Origin: Eupeodes corollae
Lineage: Eukaryota > Arthropoda > Insecta > Diptera > Syrphidae
Direction of reading: 5' to 3'
Assembly: GCF_945859685.1 (NCBI RefSeq)
Contig: NC_079148.1
Coordinates: 41,303,946 to 41,367,945 of the forward strand
DNA length: 64,000 nt
Shown here piece by piece: positions 45,353-57,169 of this stretch (position 1 is its first letter; the number at the start of each line of letters is the position of its first letter). The position numbers and the translations under genes were made by a program. The notes below the pieces were generated by a model that did no database searches, was not told where the DNA came from, and worked only from the letters and a program-made list of their open reading frames with translations.

Positions 45353-48130
45353 AATAATAGACTCCCGAAAATTAATTCGGAAAAAACTACGTCAAATAAA
45401 GCCCGACAGTTCTTCATATCAGATCGTCTCTCTTGAATTTTTGAAGCGTTCTTCTTATTAATAGAAATGGAAAAAAAAAATGTATATTTTATTTTCAAAA
45501 AAAAGCTAAATTTCAAAACAATTTCTTACATTTCTGCGTGAAATTCACCAGCAACCCTCTAAACCATTTTCTTTTAGCTCTTAAATATGGTATATTAAGA
45601 AAACTGTGGGAGTATTGGAATGCTTTCTTATGTAGGAAGTCATCCAAATTAAATATTTGGACCATACCTTACTGGACAACAGTGTTCTAAAATAATTTTA
45701 TAACTAAAGTCGCCACTTTAATTCAAATCTGTAAATGTAAGGTTAAGATACACATTGTGTTATTTAAATTTTGTCAGATTCCTAAGTGTGTGACAACACA
45801 CCTCCCCCCCCCTGATTAAAAGTCTGAATCCTCCCATGTAAGAGATAGTAAGATGTTAGGATCGTTTAAAACTAGCTAAATCATCTTCGAAGGTTAGTAA
45901 ATTGCTTAAAACGGCTAAAAAATTTTACTAAATCTTTTAAAATGTTGCGCAAATAGTTTTAATCATGAAAGAGTATTGAACATTTTAATGCGATCAATCT
46001 AATCAAGGAACCCTCAATTAAATGGACAAAACTTAAATGTTTTTTTCTTGTTTAAAATATTAAAACTTTGTACTAGTTTTATTTGGATCTTCATTTATTT
46101 GTATAGGAATATCCTTAACTGAGGATCATAAATATCAAAGGACAAATCCCTTTTGCGTCTGCTTGTTGCATGTCATTTCCAATGTTTCCATTTTTTTTAA
46201 AACATTTTATGAAACAAATTATTGATTATAATTATTTCTTCTATATCTTTACAGGTAAGCAATCTGGATGTTACATCTGTTAAATTAACATAAATACGCT
46301 GTAGAAGTTAACATACCCAAGTAAACTATTGGTATTGCTACTTATAGAGTATATATAACAATTTTATAAAACTTTATATACAATGTACATAGTTTATTTA
46401 TTCAAACAAAACATCAATTTCAACAAAATATAAAAAAAGGACTCTAAAGTGTTTGATGTTAGTCGGCAACGATATATCGCGTGATTGTGGCCTGTTTTGT
46501 GAAGCCCATCTGGGGAATTAATTATTAAACCTTAATGTATTTTGTAAAAATCTAGGTTACCTGGTTTTCTCTTTAGAATTTTATCCCCCCTTTTTAAAAA
46601 TTTTGATATATCCGCTCTGCTCCGCACCACCATAACCATAACCATAACCACCACCCCTTGTTATATAAAACCAGGTAAGTTAGGTACCTATATGTTGCAG
46701 CCAAAGTGTTGCCACAAATAGGTGTCCGTAGTTTACTACTTATGTATGTATATTGTATAGGGATGGATCCATGGATATGGATATTTTGTGTGTTTTGTTT
46801 TTTCGCCCTAAATTGATGGTAAGGCGACAAGAGGATACATTTTAAGTTATGAATTTTTAATTGGAATAGGTTCAAAATATAGACCAGAGAGAGGGATAGT
46901 TTTAGAAACCATTGAAAATTCAAAAATATTTTATCATAATTTTCTGTGGGAATAGTGTGGTTATATTTATTTCAAAAGGTTCCATTGTTATACCATAATA
47001 TCTGTATTCTGTGCCTAATGAGTAAAAGTTTAGTAGTTTGATTGTTGAGTAAGTAATTAAGGTGTTTTTTTTAAATTAAAAAATTGAAAACAAATCATCC
47101 TCAGGGGTAGAAGCATAAATGAACAACCAAATTTTTGGAATCTTTTTTTTTTAAATGCTGTCGTATGATGTCTTATGAAAAAATCAAAAAGCATTTCGAC
47201 TTGATGAGTTTCTTATATTCAGATCTAATATTTTAAGATACCAGTAATTTTTTTTCTTAAACAATATACATTTTTTTCTCATGCCACAATTGCACGGCAA
47301 AATAAATATTTTTTGTTGTCCTTTAAATTTCATTAAAACGAAATATTTCAAATTAAAATAAGTGACCACGTTGTTTTTGTTTCAAATCCAATTTCTCATA
47401 TTGATCAAGATTATTCATTCAACCCTGAAATTAAGAACTAAAAATAATTCGTTTGCACGTAAAAAAAAACCTAAAAAAAGAATGCATACCATATCCCTTA
47501 GGTGCGGCCTTGTCTTACCACTTAACCACCTGGCGTTACGCATAATGCACTCATCGTACTATGCACATTCTATGTATGAACTACTTTACATTCCCGCCAA
47601 AAACTGCACCCAAGATAAAAAGAAAATTTATACGAATTGATGATCGGACTCGAAAAGACCAAATGGTTGTAAAATTGCATATGCAACATGCAGAGAGAGG
47701 GCATTTTATTTTCTTCTTTTTTTTTAATTATGGTTCTTTCCTTGATAGAAAAATGACAGTACCTTGCATATATATAATTTAAGCTATTATGATTATAATC
47801 TTAGCACAGCTGTCACCCTTTTAACTTAAAAAAAAATAATAGTAAGTGGGAAAAGTAACAACCCTTAAGGAAGGAGTTCCACAGAATACCTCACATAATT
47901 TATGCATAAAGTTGAAGTAGTTGATGTAGAAATAGAATTCATAATAAGCGTTTGTGTGTTGGTATACGTAATCAATAATTATTTTTTTTGTTGAAGCATT
48001 TTGAAAACATTCTGACCACTTATAATCTATAAGGTAGTATCTTAACATACCGTGCGAATTAATGTAATTGCATGAAATTATTATATCTTTCAATTTAAGA
48101 AAAAAAAAATGTACCTTTCTTTAAAGTTTT
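45353..48130. other. AT-rich DNA without recognisable gene
   Basis: Nothing recognised. A C-run (CACCTCCCCCCCCCTG, about 45800) and a short ATAACC repeat (about 46629-46648) are present. Confidence 0.45.
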
Positions 48131-48353
48131 TAAATTTTAAAAGTTCTATAAAATACGAAATTTTAAACTAAATTTTCCACATTTGAACACGACTCTTCAA
48201 AATTTATGTCATTTTTCAAAGAGACAATTCTTTAATATTTAAAATGTTATTTAAGTTGAATTTGTTTGGAAGCATTAAAGTCAGTTCTTGAATAGTTTGT
48301 TAAAAGATTTTTATTCGAAAATCAATTTTAGTAGCATTTTTGAAAAGTTTGTA
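48131..48353 (-). repeat. Degenerate Helentron-like unit left of the Tigger element
   Basis: TTAAAAGATTTTTATTCGAA and AATCAATTTTAGTAGCATTT resemble the AGATATTTGAGTCGAAAATC/AATTTTTACCAACTTT part of the minus-strand unit. The left limit is uncertain. It is continued after the Tigger insertion at 50523. Confidence 0.5.
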
Positions 48354-48355
48354 CA

Positions 48356-48460
48356 GTACAGCCTCGCTAGTCCGGACACTCGCTAGCCCGGACACTTCAG
48401 TAGTCCGAACATCTCTATGTTTCGGACACTTTCAAAAGTTTACCTCTGCAGTCCGGACAG
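48356..48460 (+). repeat. Subterminal CCGGACA repeats of the Tigger-like element
   Basis: AGTCCGGACA or close variants occur about five times: near 48369 (AGTCCGGACA), 48385 (AGCCCGGACA), 48402 (AGTCCGAACA), 48420 (TTTCGGACA) and 48450 (AGTCCGGACA), spaced about 16-30 bp. At the right end TGTCCGGACTAG, TTCCGG and GTCCAGACA are the counterparts. These may be transposase binding sites; that role is inferred. Confidence 0.75.
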
Positions 48461-48632
48461 CGTATTAAAATGCTATTGTCGCTTGTAGTTGGCTCTGGAA
48501 TCTAGAAATTTTAATCGTAGCAAATTTATTCTGTTACATTTCCTCGTGAGCTTTCTTTAAGGATAAGGCATATTTTTTGGTGTAATTTAAATTTCTCATT
48601 GAAAATTTTTAAAACATAAGTTATTACTTATT

Positions 48633-50226
48633 ATGGCTTCTACAAAGAAAAGAAAGCATGTTACTTTGACACTTTTTGAGAAATGTAAAATATTGGATGA
48701 TATAGAAACTGACAAATCAGTCAGGCAAGTAACAGAAATTTTCAAAGTCTCAAAGTCAACTGTTTTTGATATAAAAATGAATACGATGAAAATTCGGAAA
48801 TTTGTATTTAACATATTTCAAGGATCAGGTACGCTTACAAAAGGTCTTAAATTTAAGGTCTAAGATCATTTAGCAATTGCTTTAAGGACAGACAAAAATT
48901 ATCAGACAAGGTGAACACCCAGCGGTAGAAGAAGCTTTGATGACATGGTTCATCCAATAAAGAAATCATCATGTACCAATTTCAACAGATATGATTCAAA
49001 CCAAAACCAAATTCTTTAACAAAGAGATGACAGGTAAGGAAGATTTTGCAGCAAGTTCTGGTTGGTTGGAAAAATTTAAATTGCGACATTTAATTCGATG
49101 CCTTAAGATTTGTTGCGAAAAAGTATCCAGCGAAATTGCTGCTGTTAAGCCTTTTCAAGAAAATTTGTTAAAACTTGTTCAAGAAATGAACATAAGTGAA
49201 GAACAGGTATATAATGCTGATGAATCAGCTGGCTTATGGAGGGTTCTTCCAGGAATGACATGGGTTCATGGGAATGAAAATTCTGGTCCTGGCAGTAGAA
49301 TATCCAAAGATCGCGTTACTTTTATGCCATTTTCTAACGCAGCAGGAAATCATAAGTTACCCTTCTTAGTTATCGGAAAATCAGTTTATTCGAGGGATTT
49401 TAAAAACGTTAATTTTCCAGTAGCATATAAAGCTACCAAAAAAGGCTGGATGTCTACAACGATTTGTGTTTGATTGGTTCAAGCATAATTTTATTCCAAG
49501 TGTGAAAAAGTTTGTGACAGAGATTAACATGCCGTTGAAAGCACTTTTGGTTTGGGATAACGCCCCATCTCATGCTAAAGAAGACGAAATAAACTTTGAT
49601 CCGAACTTAAGAGTCTTATTTTTACCGCCTAATTGTACAGCAATATTCCAGCCGATGGATCAAAATTTAATTCAAAATATAAAGGTAGCATATAGAAAGC
49701 AGTTGTTGACCCACTTTCTACTGGAAGATGATAAAAACATTGCAGCAGTCTTAAAAAAATTTAATTTGCGAGAGGCTGTTAATTTTTTAGATTCAGCTTG
49801 GAAAGGTATCGGAGAGAAAAATATTTAAAAAAAAAGTTGGTCAATATTATGGCCAGAACTGGCATCCTAATGGAATAATCAAAACCTTATACCACTTTCA
49901 CCGTTACGCCAACAATTTAACTCGAATTCTTTGCTTGATGATTTAAATAGAATTCATGAAATGATAAGAATAATTGATCCGAATATTGACACATCCACAT
50001 ATGAAATCAATAAATGGCCAACTGGTCAAAATGAAGTCTCCTACGACTTTTCTGATAATGACATTATTCAGTCCACTTTACAAATTCAGAAAAATGTTAC
50101 TGAAGCTGAAGAAGAAGACAGTGAAGATGAAAATGTAAACAAAGAAGTTTCGAAAATTTCAAACAATGAAGCAAGGAAGATATTTGCCAAGGGCATTCAG
50201 TGGGCCGAACAAAATAATGCATCTTA
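48633..50226 (+). pseudogene. Tigger-like transposase, nearly complete but broken
   Basis: The start at 48633 opens MASTKKRKHVTLTLFEKCKI, a CENP-B/pogo N-terminal helix-turn-helix (VRQVTEIFKVSKSTVFDI). The frame is lost near 48860 and returns as GEHPAVEEALMTWF with a TAA before RNHHVPIS (second DNA-binding domain). The DDE_1 domain then shows the three acidic sites: VYNADESAGLWR, LLVWDNAPSHA and PNCTAIFQPMDQNLIQ. A one-base frameshift lies near 49455 (RFVFDWF), and another break lies near 49828. The C-terminal acidic tail EEEDSEDENVNKE ends at 50226. About 530 codons, the normal size. The catalytic residues survive and only the frame is damaged, so the copy is fairly young. Confidence 0.92.
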
Positions 50227-50522
50227 AATGGATATCCTTCTCCTAAAGAGGTTACGCGAAAAAGCTGAAAAGATGTTTTTAAATAAAGCGTTCCAACCAA
50301 AAATTAACACGTGCTCTCCTACTCTTTAAAAAAAATTAAAATGCGTTCATGTTTCCTACATACGTATGTACATGTATATAAGTGCATATGTACTTCTATT
50401 TGTAATTAAAAGTTTTTGATAAGTTTTCGGTTGTCCATTGTATTTATTTTTTTCTCTATAAGTCCAGACATTTCGCTATTCCGGTAGAAACCTTATGTGT
50501 CCGGACTAGAGAGGCTGTACTG

Positions 50523-51150
50523 TATTTCTTCTATAAGCAAATACAAAACGGATGAATGAAATTGATTTGAAGTCAATAACTTCTATTGTTCGGGAAATAA
50601 GAAGAACCGAAAATCAATGCCTATTAAATTTACCTACCGTTTGTTGTAGATTTTATTTTTGTATAAAAAAAACGGACTTTTGGATTTTTGTAAAACAAAT
50701 TACTCAATGTCGAAAACAATATTTTCTGTTAGAAAAAATTATCCAATAATTTTGAAAAGAAATTAGAAACGAAAGCAAATTCTGACCAAGTTTTAGTATT
50801 GTTTCTTTTTTATTTTTTGTAATAAAACTGTCAATTCGAATTTTTAATAAAATTATTTTGAAGCCAATATCTCAATTTTTTAGAAAAGATATTTGAGTCG
50901 AAAAAGAATTTTCCCAACTATTAGTAATGTATTTTTTAGTTTTATAAAAAAAACTGTCAGTTCGTTTTTTTTTTTTTAATTTTACCAGATTACAAAAACG
51001 TTATTCTTCGTTGCACAAAATTATTTTGGAGGTAAAATAATTTTTTGGTTTGAAAAATATTCGAGATGACAGTTATTTTTTTTCAGCTTTTTTCATTTTG
51101 AAAAAAAAAAAACGTTGATTGGATTTTTTTTCCAAAATGTTCACCTTTTT
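50523..51150 (-). mobile_element. Helentron-like repeat fragment right of the Tigger element
   Basis: Minus-strand units with AAAACGGACTTTTGGATTTT, AATGTCGAAAACAATATTTT and AGATATTTGAGTCGAAAAAG. Then TTATTCTTCGTTGCACAAAA, which lies close to the 5' block in other copies. It ends with AAAATGTTCACC, cut before the 5' palindrome, and abuts the 5' end of the next, plus-strand copy. Confidence 0.75.
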
Positions 51151-52213
51151 AACTTCCCATAGGAAGTTATTGTAATGGGTCCGATTTGTCAAATTGAAAA
51201 TTTTGACATTTCTCGACGTTTTAAGGTCCCTAGAGTCGAAATAAAATTTTTTTAGAAAGATGTCTGTGCGTGCGTGTGTACGTACGTTTGCACGTCCGTA
51301 CGTCCGTACGTTCGCGACGTTTTTTTTCGTCCTCCATAGCTCAAGAACCAGAAGAGATATCGATTTCAAATAAATTTTGTTAAACAGATAATAAGGCAGA
51401 AAGATGCAGAAACTGCTCTAAAGAAAATTACGTGGGTGGTTTTTTTACCATAGCAGTTTGAAAAAAAAGGTGAAAATTTTGGTTAACCCTAAATATCATA
51501 CGAACCAAAAACGCTAGAGACTTGAATTAAATTGTATATAACAAACTGTAACGTGATACCAAAAAAGTATATTTTTTTTTGAAAAATTCCATTTAACGGT
51601 TTTTTTTATAAATCGAAAAAACTGGAAAATCACCTCCAAAATTTTAAGACTTAAATATGATTTCATCTCCAAAACAATTTTGTGCAACGAAGAATAATGT
51701 TTTTGACATCTGATAAAATTTTGAGAAAAATGGAATTAACAGTTTTTTTTACAAAAATTAAAAACCGAAAAAATGTCTCAATGACTCAAATGTCTTTTCA
51801 AAAATTGTAGCAATTGGCTTCAAACTAATTTTATCTTATAAAAAATATTGTTTTTAACGTTAAGTAAAATTTTGAAAAAAATCGAATTGACAGTTTTTGT
51901 ACAAAAAATTAAAAACATAAAAAAAATAACAAATGATGGTAAAAATTTACTTTCGACTCAAATAGCTTTTCAAAAATTAAAAATATTGGCTTCAAACTGA
52001 TTTTATTTCACAGAAAATCTTATTTTCGATATTCAGTAATTTTTATATACAAATCCAACAGTCCGTTTTTTCATAAAAAATAAAATCTACAAAAAATAGT
52101 ACGCAAAATTGGAAAAAATTTTACGAGTACTTACAGACAAACTCTTAAGCAACACAAATCGACAGACGAAATGGGAAGTTATCAGTGTGAGTCGCATCCT
52201 AGCCTCTTTTTTT
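51151..52213 (+). mobile_element. Helentron-like repeat, full-length short copy
   Basis: The perfect 5' palindrome AACTTCC-CATA-GGAAGTT is followed by TGTAATGGGTCCGATTTGTC, the GTACGTACGTTTGCACGTCC microsatellite and CATAGCTCAAGAACCAGAAG. About two to three tandem units follow. The 3' end reads AATGGGAAGTTATCAGTGTG, AGTCGCATCCTAGCCTC and a T-run. Apart from the internal units it is nearly collinear with 19421-20521. Confidence 0.88.
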
Positions 52214-52503
52214 AAATTGCTTTATTAAAAAAATCAATCGCTCAATTTGTTTTAGGGTCCTTTCTGCATTTTCTGCATTATTATCTATATAAGAATAAGA
52301 ACATTTATTTGAAGTCGATATCGGACGACGAAAAAAACTTCCCGAACTTTCTGACGTACGACAGTACGATCGTACGTACACTTGCTCGCACAGACAACTT
52401 TCTAAAATCATTTATTGCGACTCTAGGGACCTTGAAACGTCGAGAATCGTCAAAATTTTCGATTAATTTTCGGACCGATTACAATAACTTCCTATGAGAA
52501 TTT
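52214..52503 (-). mobile_element. Helentron-like repeat, 5' block only
   Basis: Inverse 5' block: AGGGTCCTTTCTGCAT, GAACTTTCTGACGTACGACA, GACTCTAGGGACCTTGAAAC, ATTACAATAACTTCCTATGA. No units and no 3' end. It is placed tail-to-tail with the preceding plus-strand copy. Confidence 0.8.
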
Positions 52504-52505
52504 AA

Positions 52506-52610
52506 AAAAGGACTTAAGTGGAATTAAGTTAAAGTGGCTGTTGGTGGGGAAGTCCAACACACTTAGACCAAAGTATGGTCCGTTGTGATAGGTTAGGTTA
52601 GGTTAAAGTG
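52506..52610 (+). repeat. Possible LINE 3' tail with GGTTA repeats
   Basis: GGGGAAGTCCAACACACTTA, then ATGGTCCGTTGTGATA and three GGTTA units (52591-52605). A short tandem tail after a GTCCGTTGTG word is reminiscent of LOA-type LINE ends. No coding sequence remains next to it on this strand, so the call is weak. Confidence 0.35.
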
Positions 52611-52849
52611 GCTAAAGTGGAATTGCTTGAATCAAATTTGAAAATGTTCGTTAAAAATCTTATCAAATTTTGCTAGAGCCATCAGAAAACAATTAAATTT
52701 GTAGGTTAGGAAAAAGCCTTTTAAGAAGGGCACATCACTAGATTGAATTTGACCATTAAAATTGAATTCAAAATAAACAGCTCTAATTTTTCTTTTTTTT
52801 TTTGGAATAAGCACACTTTAAAAGGGTTTTGTAATTCTTTTATGTGAGC

Positions 52850-53370
52850 AGCAAATGGAAAATTCTATAATTGAACTTTTACGAATAAAGGGACTCGTTT
52901 TCATTGCAATCACAAGGAAAGATAGAGCTTCATTTTGGCGTTATCGCCTATTTGATCTTTTCAAAAGAGGTTCAGTTTCATTGATACAGTTGCCACTCAT
53001 AGGGTGGTATATCTCGCTTTTATGACACAAGACACCATTTCGGTTTCTAAGTATTAATTTCTAAGCAGTTTCTTATATCCTATTGTACAATACTGCGAAG
53101 GTCGGATATGCTATCGTCAGTACCACAATTAGTTTGATTAGAAGTTGCAGATGGGCGATCATTCATAAAAATGAGGAGCATATTGTAATTTTAAGGCTTA
53201 AATCCGTCTCAAGCAACTTGTATAAGACGATTTAAAAAAAAGGCTTACCTAACAAAGAAGGGATTCTTCGATACCAAAGGCACACGCTTCCCATAAAAGA
53301 GCAAGACGTCGGAATTTATCAAATGCCTTTGATATATCTATTTTTTGTTTACGGCCATAGTCCTGAAAAT
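52850..53370 (-). pseudogene. LINE RT palm remnant
   Basis: The minus strand from 53335 reads DISKAFDKFRRLALLWEACA, then FGIEESLLC and a stop, matching DISKAFDKVWHKALL...FGIP, with the first palm Asp. Further on, LLIFMNDRPSATSNQTNCGT then DDSISD matches LFINDLLSATSNPIHCYADDSTLH, with YADD changed to GTDD. The rest to about 52850 is too decayed to place. It is a LINE of the jockey/CR1 or related group, unlike the other copies in detail. Confidence 0.75.
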
Positions 53371-53400
53371 TATATACAAAGTGCTTTACTTCGTAAAAAT

Positions 53401-56400
53401 TCCCAGAACGTTATTAAAAAAACAACCTGTTCAAGTCTTTGAAAACTCATTTTGAACATCACTTCAGTTTTTTAAAAACATTATTCTACCCTAGAAAAAT
53501 ATTTTATTAAAAATAGTTTTCACTATTTTTCTCTAAATCTATCAACTCTATGGAATTAAGTGACGTTTTCTTAACATTACTGTAAAGCTTTGATTTGTTG
53601 CTAAACTTTTTTTTAAAAAAACCCATAGCCTATTTATAGAGCAAAACTGTTCATGACCCTTTTTAGACTTTTAGAAAATCAGAAACCTACACTCTCTTCC
53701 ATGGTTCATCTTTGTCAAATATGTTCGAAGTAAATTATGTAATACCTTTCTTGGACTAGAAAAGGACCTGTCGTGTTGGCATTAATCGAAATCGTACTGA
53801 TATTTCATTCTGCAAATAATATCCTATCCAACATTATAATTCAAAACTATTTCAAATATCTAGCATATAAAATATGTAACTTATTTCAGTCCTTGCAACT
53901 TCACTAACTTAACAATGTTTAATGCCAAACTTCCAAGAATAAGAAAACAATTCGAGAAATATTTTAAACTATATGAATCCTCGACTGTCTCTCTTCCCTG
54001 CACCATTGTGTCCTTAAATTTAATTAATTCAATTGAATTCCATGCATTACATATGAAAGTACTTACATAAGTGAAAATGAGAATTCAAGTACACCCATAA
54101 AATTCTAGAAATATCTTTATCCATCTATAATTGATTTGATTTCAAAAGACAAAGCTTAAACGAGTACATCAATGATTGATTTGATTTCTTAAGAACAATC
54201 TTCTTTGTTTTAAATTCCTTGTCGTTCGCAGAATTTTGTTGTTTTTTTTCGGAATGATGAGAAGACATTTGTTCTCGATTCGTATAAGACAGATATAAAA
54301 CCTTGAAATAATATTTGATTAGAACTTGTAATTGTCTTCAAATGATAGTTAATTAATTAGATATAATAATTGAGAATTCTCTGGGGCCTTCAATTTCTTT
54401 TCGGTCGTTTTCTTTTCTTTTTTGGCCATTATTGTGAGACCATTTATTATGTACATTTAAAATATTTTTATCACAAAACCAATGAAGAATAAAACAAGTC
54501 TCAATTTCCAAGGTATCCAAGAATGTGTATCTAGTCATTTCAATCAATAATCCTTAATTTTAAGAACTGAATTGAACACTTACTCTGTTAGTTAGGAGGG
54601 TTTTTTAGATGAAGAATTTAATTTTTTATTATAAAAATAAAGAGTTTCTGCTTTTTTAAACTCAAGACCAAATATTCAAAGGCTCTTTTTTAAAGTACTT
54701 TAATACACAAGAAAGTCTCCAAAATTCCTTACTCAATATCCAAAACCCTAATACATATGTTTTATTTTTGTTGACATTCCAGCTCTTGACCTGGAAAGCC
54801 CTCGTTCAAAAAACACTTTCTTGACGTTTTTTTTTTTTGAAATAGCGATGTCTTATTTGTAGAAATATTAAATTACTTTGTTAGTGAAAATGTTTAGTCT
54901 GGTATTTGTTTTATTTATAGACTTAGTTTATTTATTCAGATAGCTAATCAAATTTGACTGCCTTTTGTTTATCCGCACTCCAAAACAGTCCGCTTTTCCA
55001 CTTAAAGACCATAATAATGCGTATTTAATTGAAAGTAAACAATGATTCAGGTAAATCGAATGTATACAGAACCATTCCATACGCAACGTCTTAGAATAAT
55101 ATTGGTATAGATATTCCTTTATGACAATGACGAACATGACCTTTGATTGATAGATCAAAATATACACCTATAGCTATTTTATCTTTATTAATTCATATCA
55201 ACTTTAAACATCTAATTATGTGTGTAAACAAAACCAATTTAAACAATTAATGCATAAATTAATTAATCGATTCAATATCAAAATAATAGATTTTATAGAC
55301 AAAAGAATATCATCGAACTTCCATATAGTGTTGGTACCTATCTAACCTACCTGGCTTGCTGCCTAAAATGTATATTTTCAACTATTACCGGGAACAAAGA
55401 AACTCCGATCTTTGTTCTCAGATTATAAGAACAATTTATTTTATATCTCTTTACGTCTACATGTCTAATGTTTAATCAAAATCAAGATTGTATAAATTAA
55501 ATATGTACCAGTCTTTGGTCTTGCCCATCATCGTGGCATCTCATGGGAATATATACGAGGGTATAAACATATAAAGGGTCATCGGATAATTTTTTTTAAT
55601 TACATTCCAACAGAGTAGAAAGACTTAGTCAGACTGCGAGTTGATGGTCAAATGGCTTGAAAGAATTATTATAAACAAAACTTTAAATGAACACAGATGC
55701 GCCTTTGTTCGGGATAAAAGATGATAACCCTATAACTTGATTCGTTCAAGACACTTGACTCTGTAGGGTGCAGCTGAGGTTGTTGTTGCTGGAAAAAGAG
55801 TTGGAATAGTTCTGCTTCTTTAGTGGACAAAAATATTTCTGTGTCCTAAAGTCTGAGTGGAATTTATTCAAAATTATATCGAGTTGAATTTTCTTTGTAT
55901 ATTATTGTCTTTGATACACGGAACAAAATTGTTGGGTATTTAAATGAGATAACTTAATAAAGGTAAATTCACAACTTGGTTGTGTATGATATTTTTTCGA
56001 TCGCTCGCTGAAAATTTGAGCCCTTAAAATTAATATTAAGGGCGGAATTTTAAGTACACGTACACTTTGAACTTTTTTATTTTATAGTAGAGTTTTCTTC
56101 AGGAATGAACGCTCTCGGAAAGTGGAAAATGGGGTTTATTTTAATCTTTTTTTAAAGAGGTAATATTGGACACTAAACCACTTTTTTTTTAAATTGTTGT
56201 TTGTCCCCTATCATCCTACAAAATGACTGAAGTTAATATTTTTTGGGATATTAGATTTTGAAGTTTACAAAGCTTTAGATTTCCAAAACTTATCGAATCA
56301 AAGTTTATAAAATATTGTAAATAATACCAATCCATACATTTCTTTAGGTTTTTAAACAAAAATACTATTTTTACAAACTTTTAGTGCTGAGTTTTCCAAT

Positions 56401-56792
56401 TATAGGTTTCGTTTTTATATTTAAAGCGAGTTTTTTTTGAAACGAAATCAATGGATATTTATTTCATTGAGGAAAGGAAGCCATCCATAATTGAAAATGA
56501 TAATTAAGGTACATTTTGCTCAGTTGCAGCACCACATATTTTTCATAAAAATTCTCATTAATTTAGATTCACTAATTCAATCTTTAAGGCTTTATTGGAT
56601 TGTGAAGCATTGACATAGACCTTATTTTTCATGAGAATTGAAACGATCATGAATGTTTTTTAGCTCAATTTTTTTATTGAATGTTAACAGTTCCAATAAG
56701 TTGTGCAGCGTGTATAGTGCTTTTTATTTGCGAAGTCTTGACTTGTAAATATCAATTTTTAAAGTAATAGCTGTGTAAATAGCAACTGTCGT
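53401..56792. other. AT-rich DNA without recognisable gene
   Basis: No protein, RNA or repeat family recognised over 3.4 kb, the longest repeat-free stretch in the window along with 60362-63399. It is presumably intergenic or intronic. Confidence 0.45.
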
Positions 56793-57169
56793 AGCAATCA
56801 AAATGAAAATGAAATGAAAATGAAATGAAAATGAAATGAAAATGAAATGGGGTGGCGCAACAGTCCGTTGTGAACCAGGGCCTAGTGACTTACAACTCTC
56901 AACCATTCCTGTGTGCGAGTACTGTTGTCAGGAATGGAAGGGACCTACAATTTTTTTAGGCCGAATCCGAACGACTAGTTTGAGAAAGCACTTTTTCATG
57001 ACAAGAATTTCTCTTGAAGGATTTGTCAATTCCTCGCAAGAGGCAATACCCGCGAAAATTATTTTTTTTTTAAAATTAAGGTGGCACAGGCAGGGATTGA
57101 ACCCAAGCCCCCTTGCATGACAGTCCAACGCACTAACCATCATGCCACGGGTACTACAGCAATCAAAAT
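56793..57169 (-). mobile_element. tRNA-derived SINE with 12-bp TSD
   Basis: Minus-strand copy at 56805-57157 flanked by perfect AGCAATCAAAAT (56793-56804 and 57158-57169). On the minus strand the head reads GTAGTACCCGTGGCATGATG, then GTTAGTGCGTTGGACTGTCA and a box-B-like GGGTTCAATCCCTGCC, the cleanest tRNA-like head of the three copies. The body ends CGGACTGTTGCGCCACCCCA, and the tail is (CATTTTCATTT)n, seen on the plus strand as AAAATGAAATG repeats at 56805-56848. The tRNA head is too altered to be a working tRNA. Confidence 0.92.

Larger units (their letters stand above)
48354..50522 (+). mobile_element. pogo/Tigger-like DNA transposon, complete ends
   Basis: The 2169-bp element has ~25-bp inverted repeats: left CAGTACAGCCTCGCTAGTCC then GGACA; right the inverse of CAGTACAGCCTCTCTAGTCC then GGACA, with one mismatch. 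It is flanked by TA at 48352-48353 and 50523-50524, the pogo-type target duplication. The transposase pseudogene lies inside in the same direction. Several CCGGACA words follow the left end. It sits within a Helentron-like repeat, so it arrived later. Confidence 0.93.

Noticed and set aside
48596..48814. Minus-strand frame opposite the Tigger N-terminus
   Set aside because: A shadow of the plus-strand helix-turn-helix coding sequence.
52588..52605. Telomeric TTAGG repeats
   Set aside because: Only three units, within a sequence that looks like a LINE tail. Far too short for an interstitial telomere.
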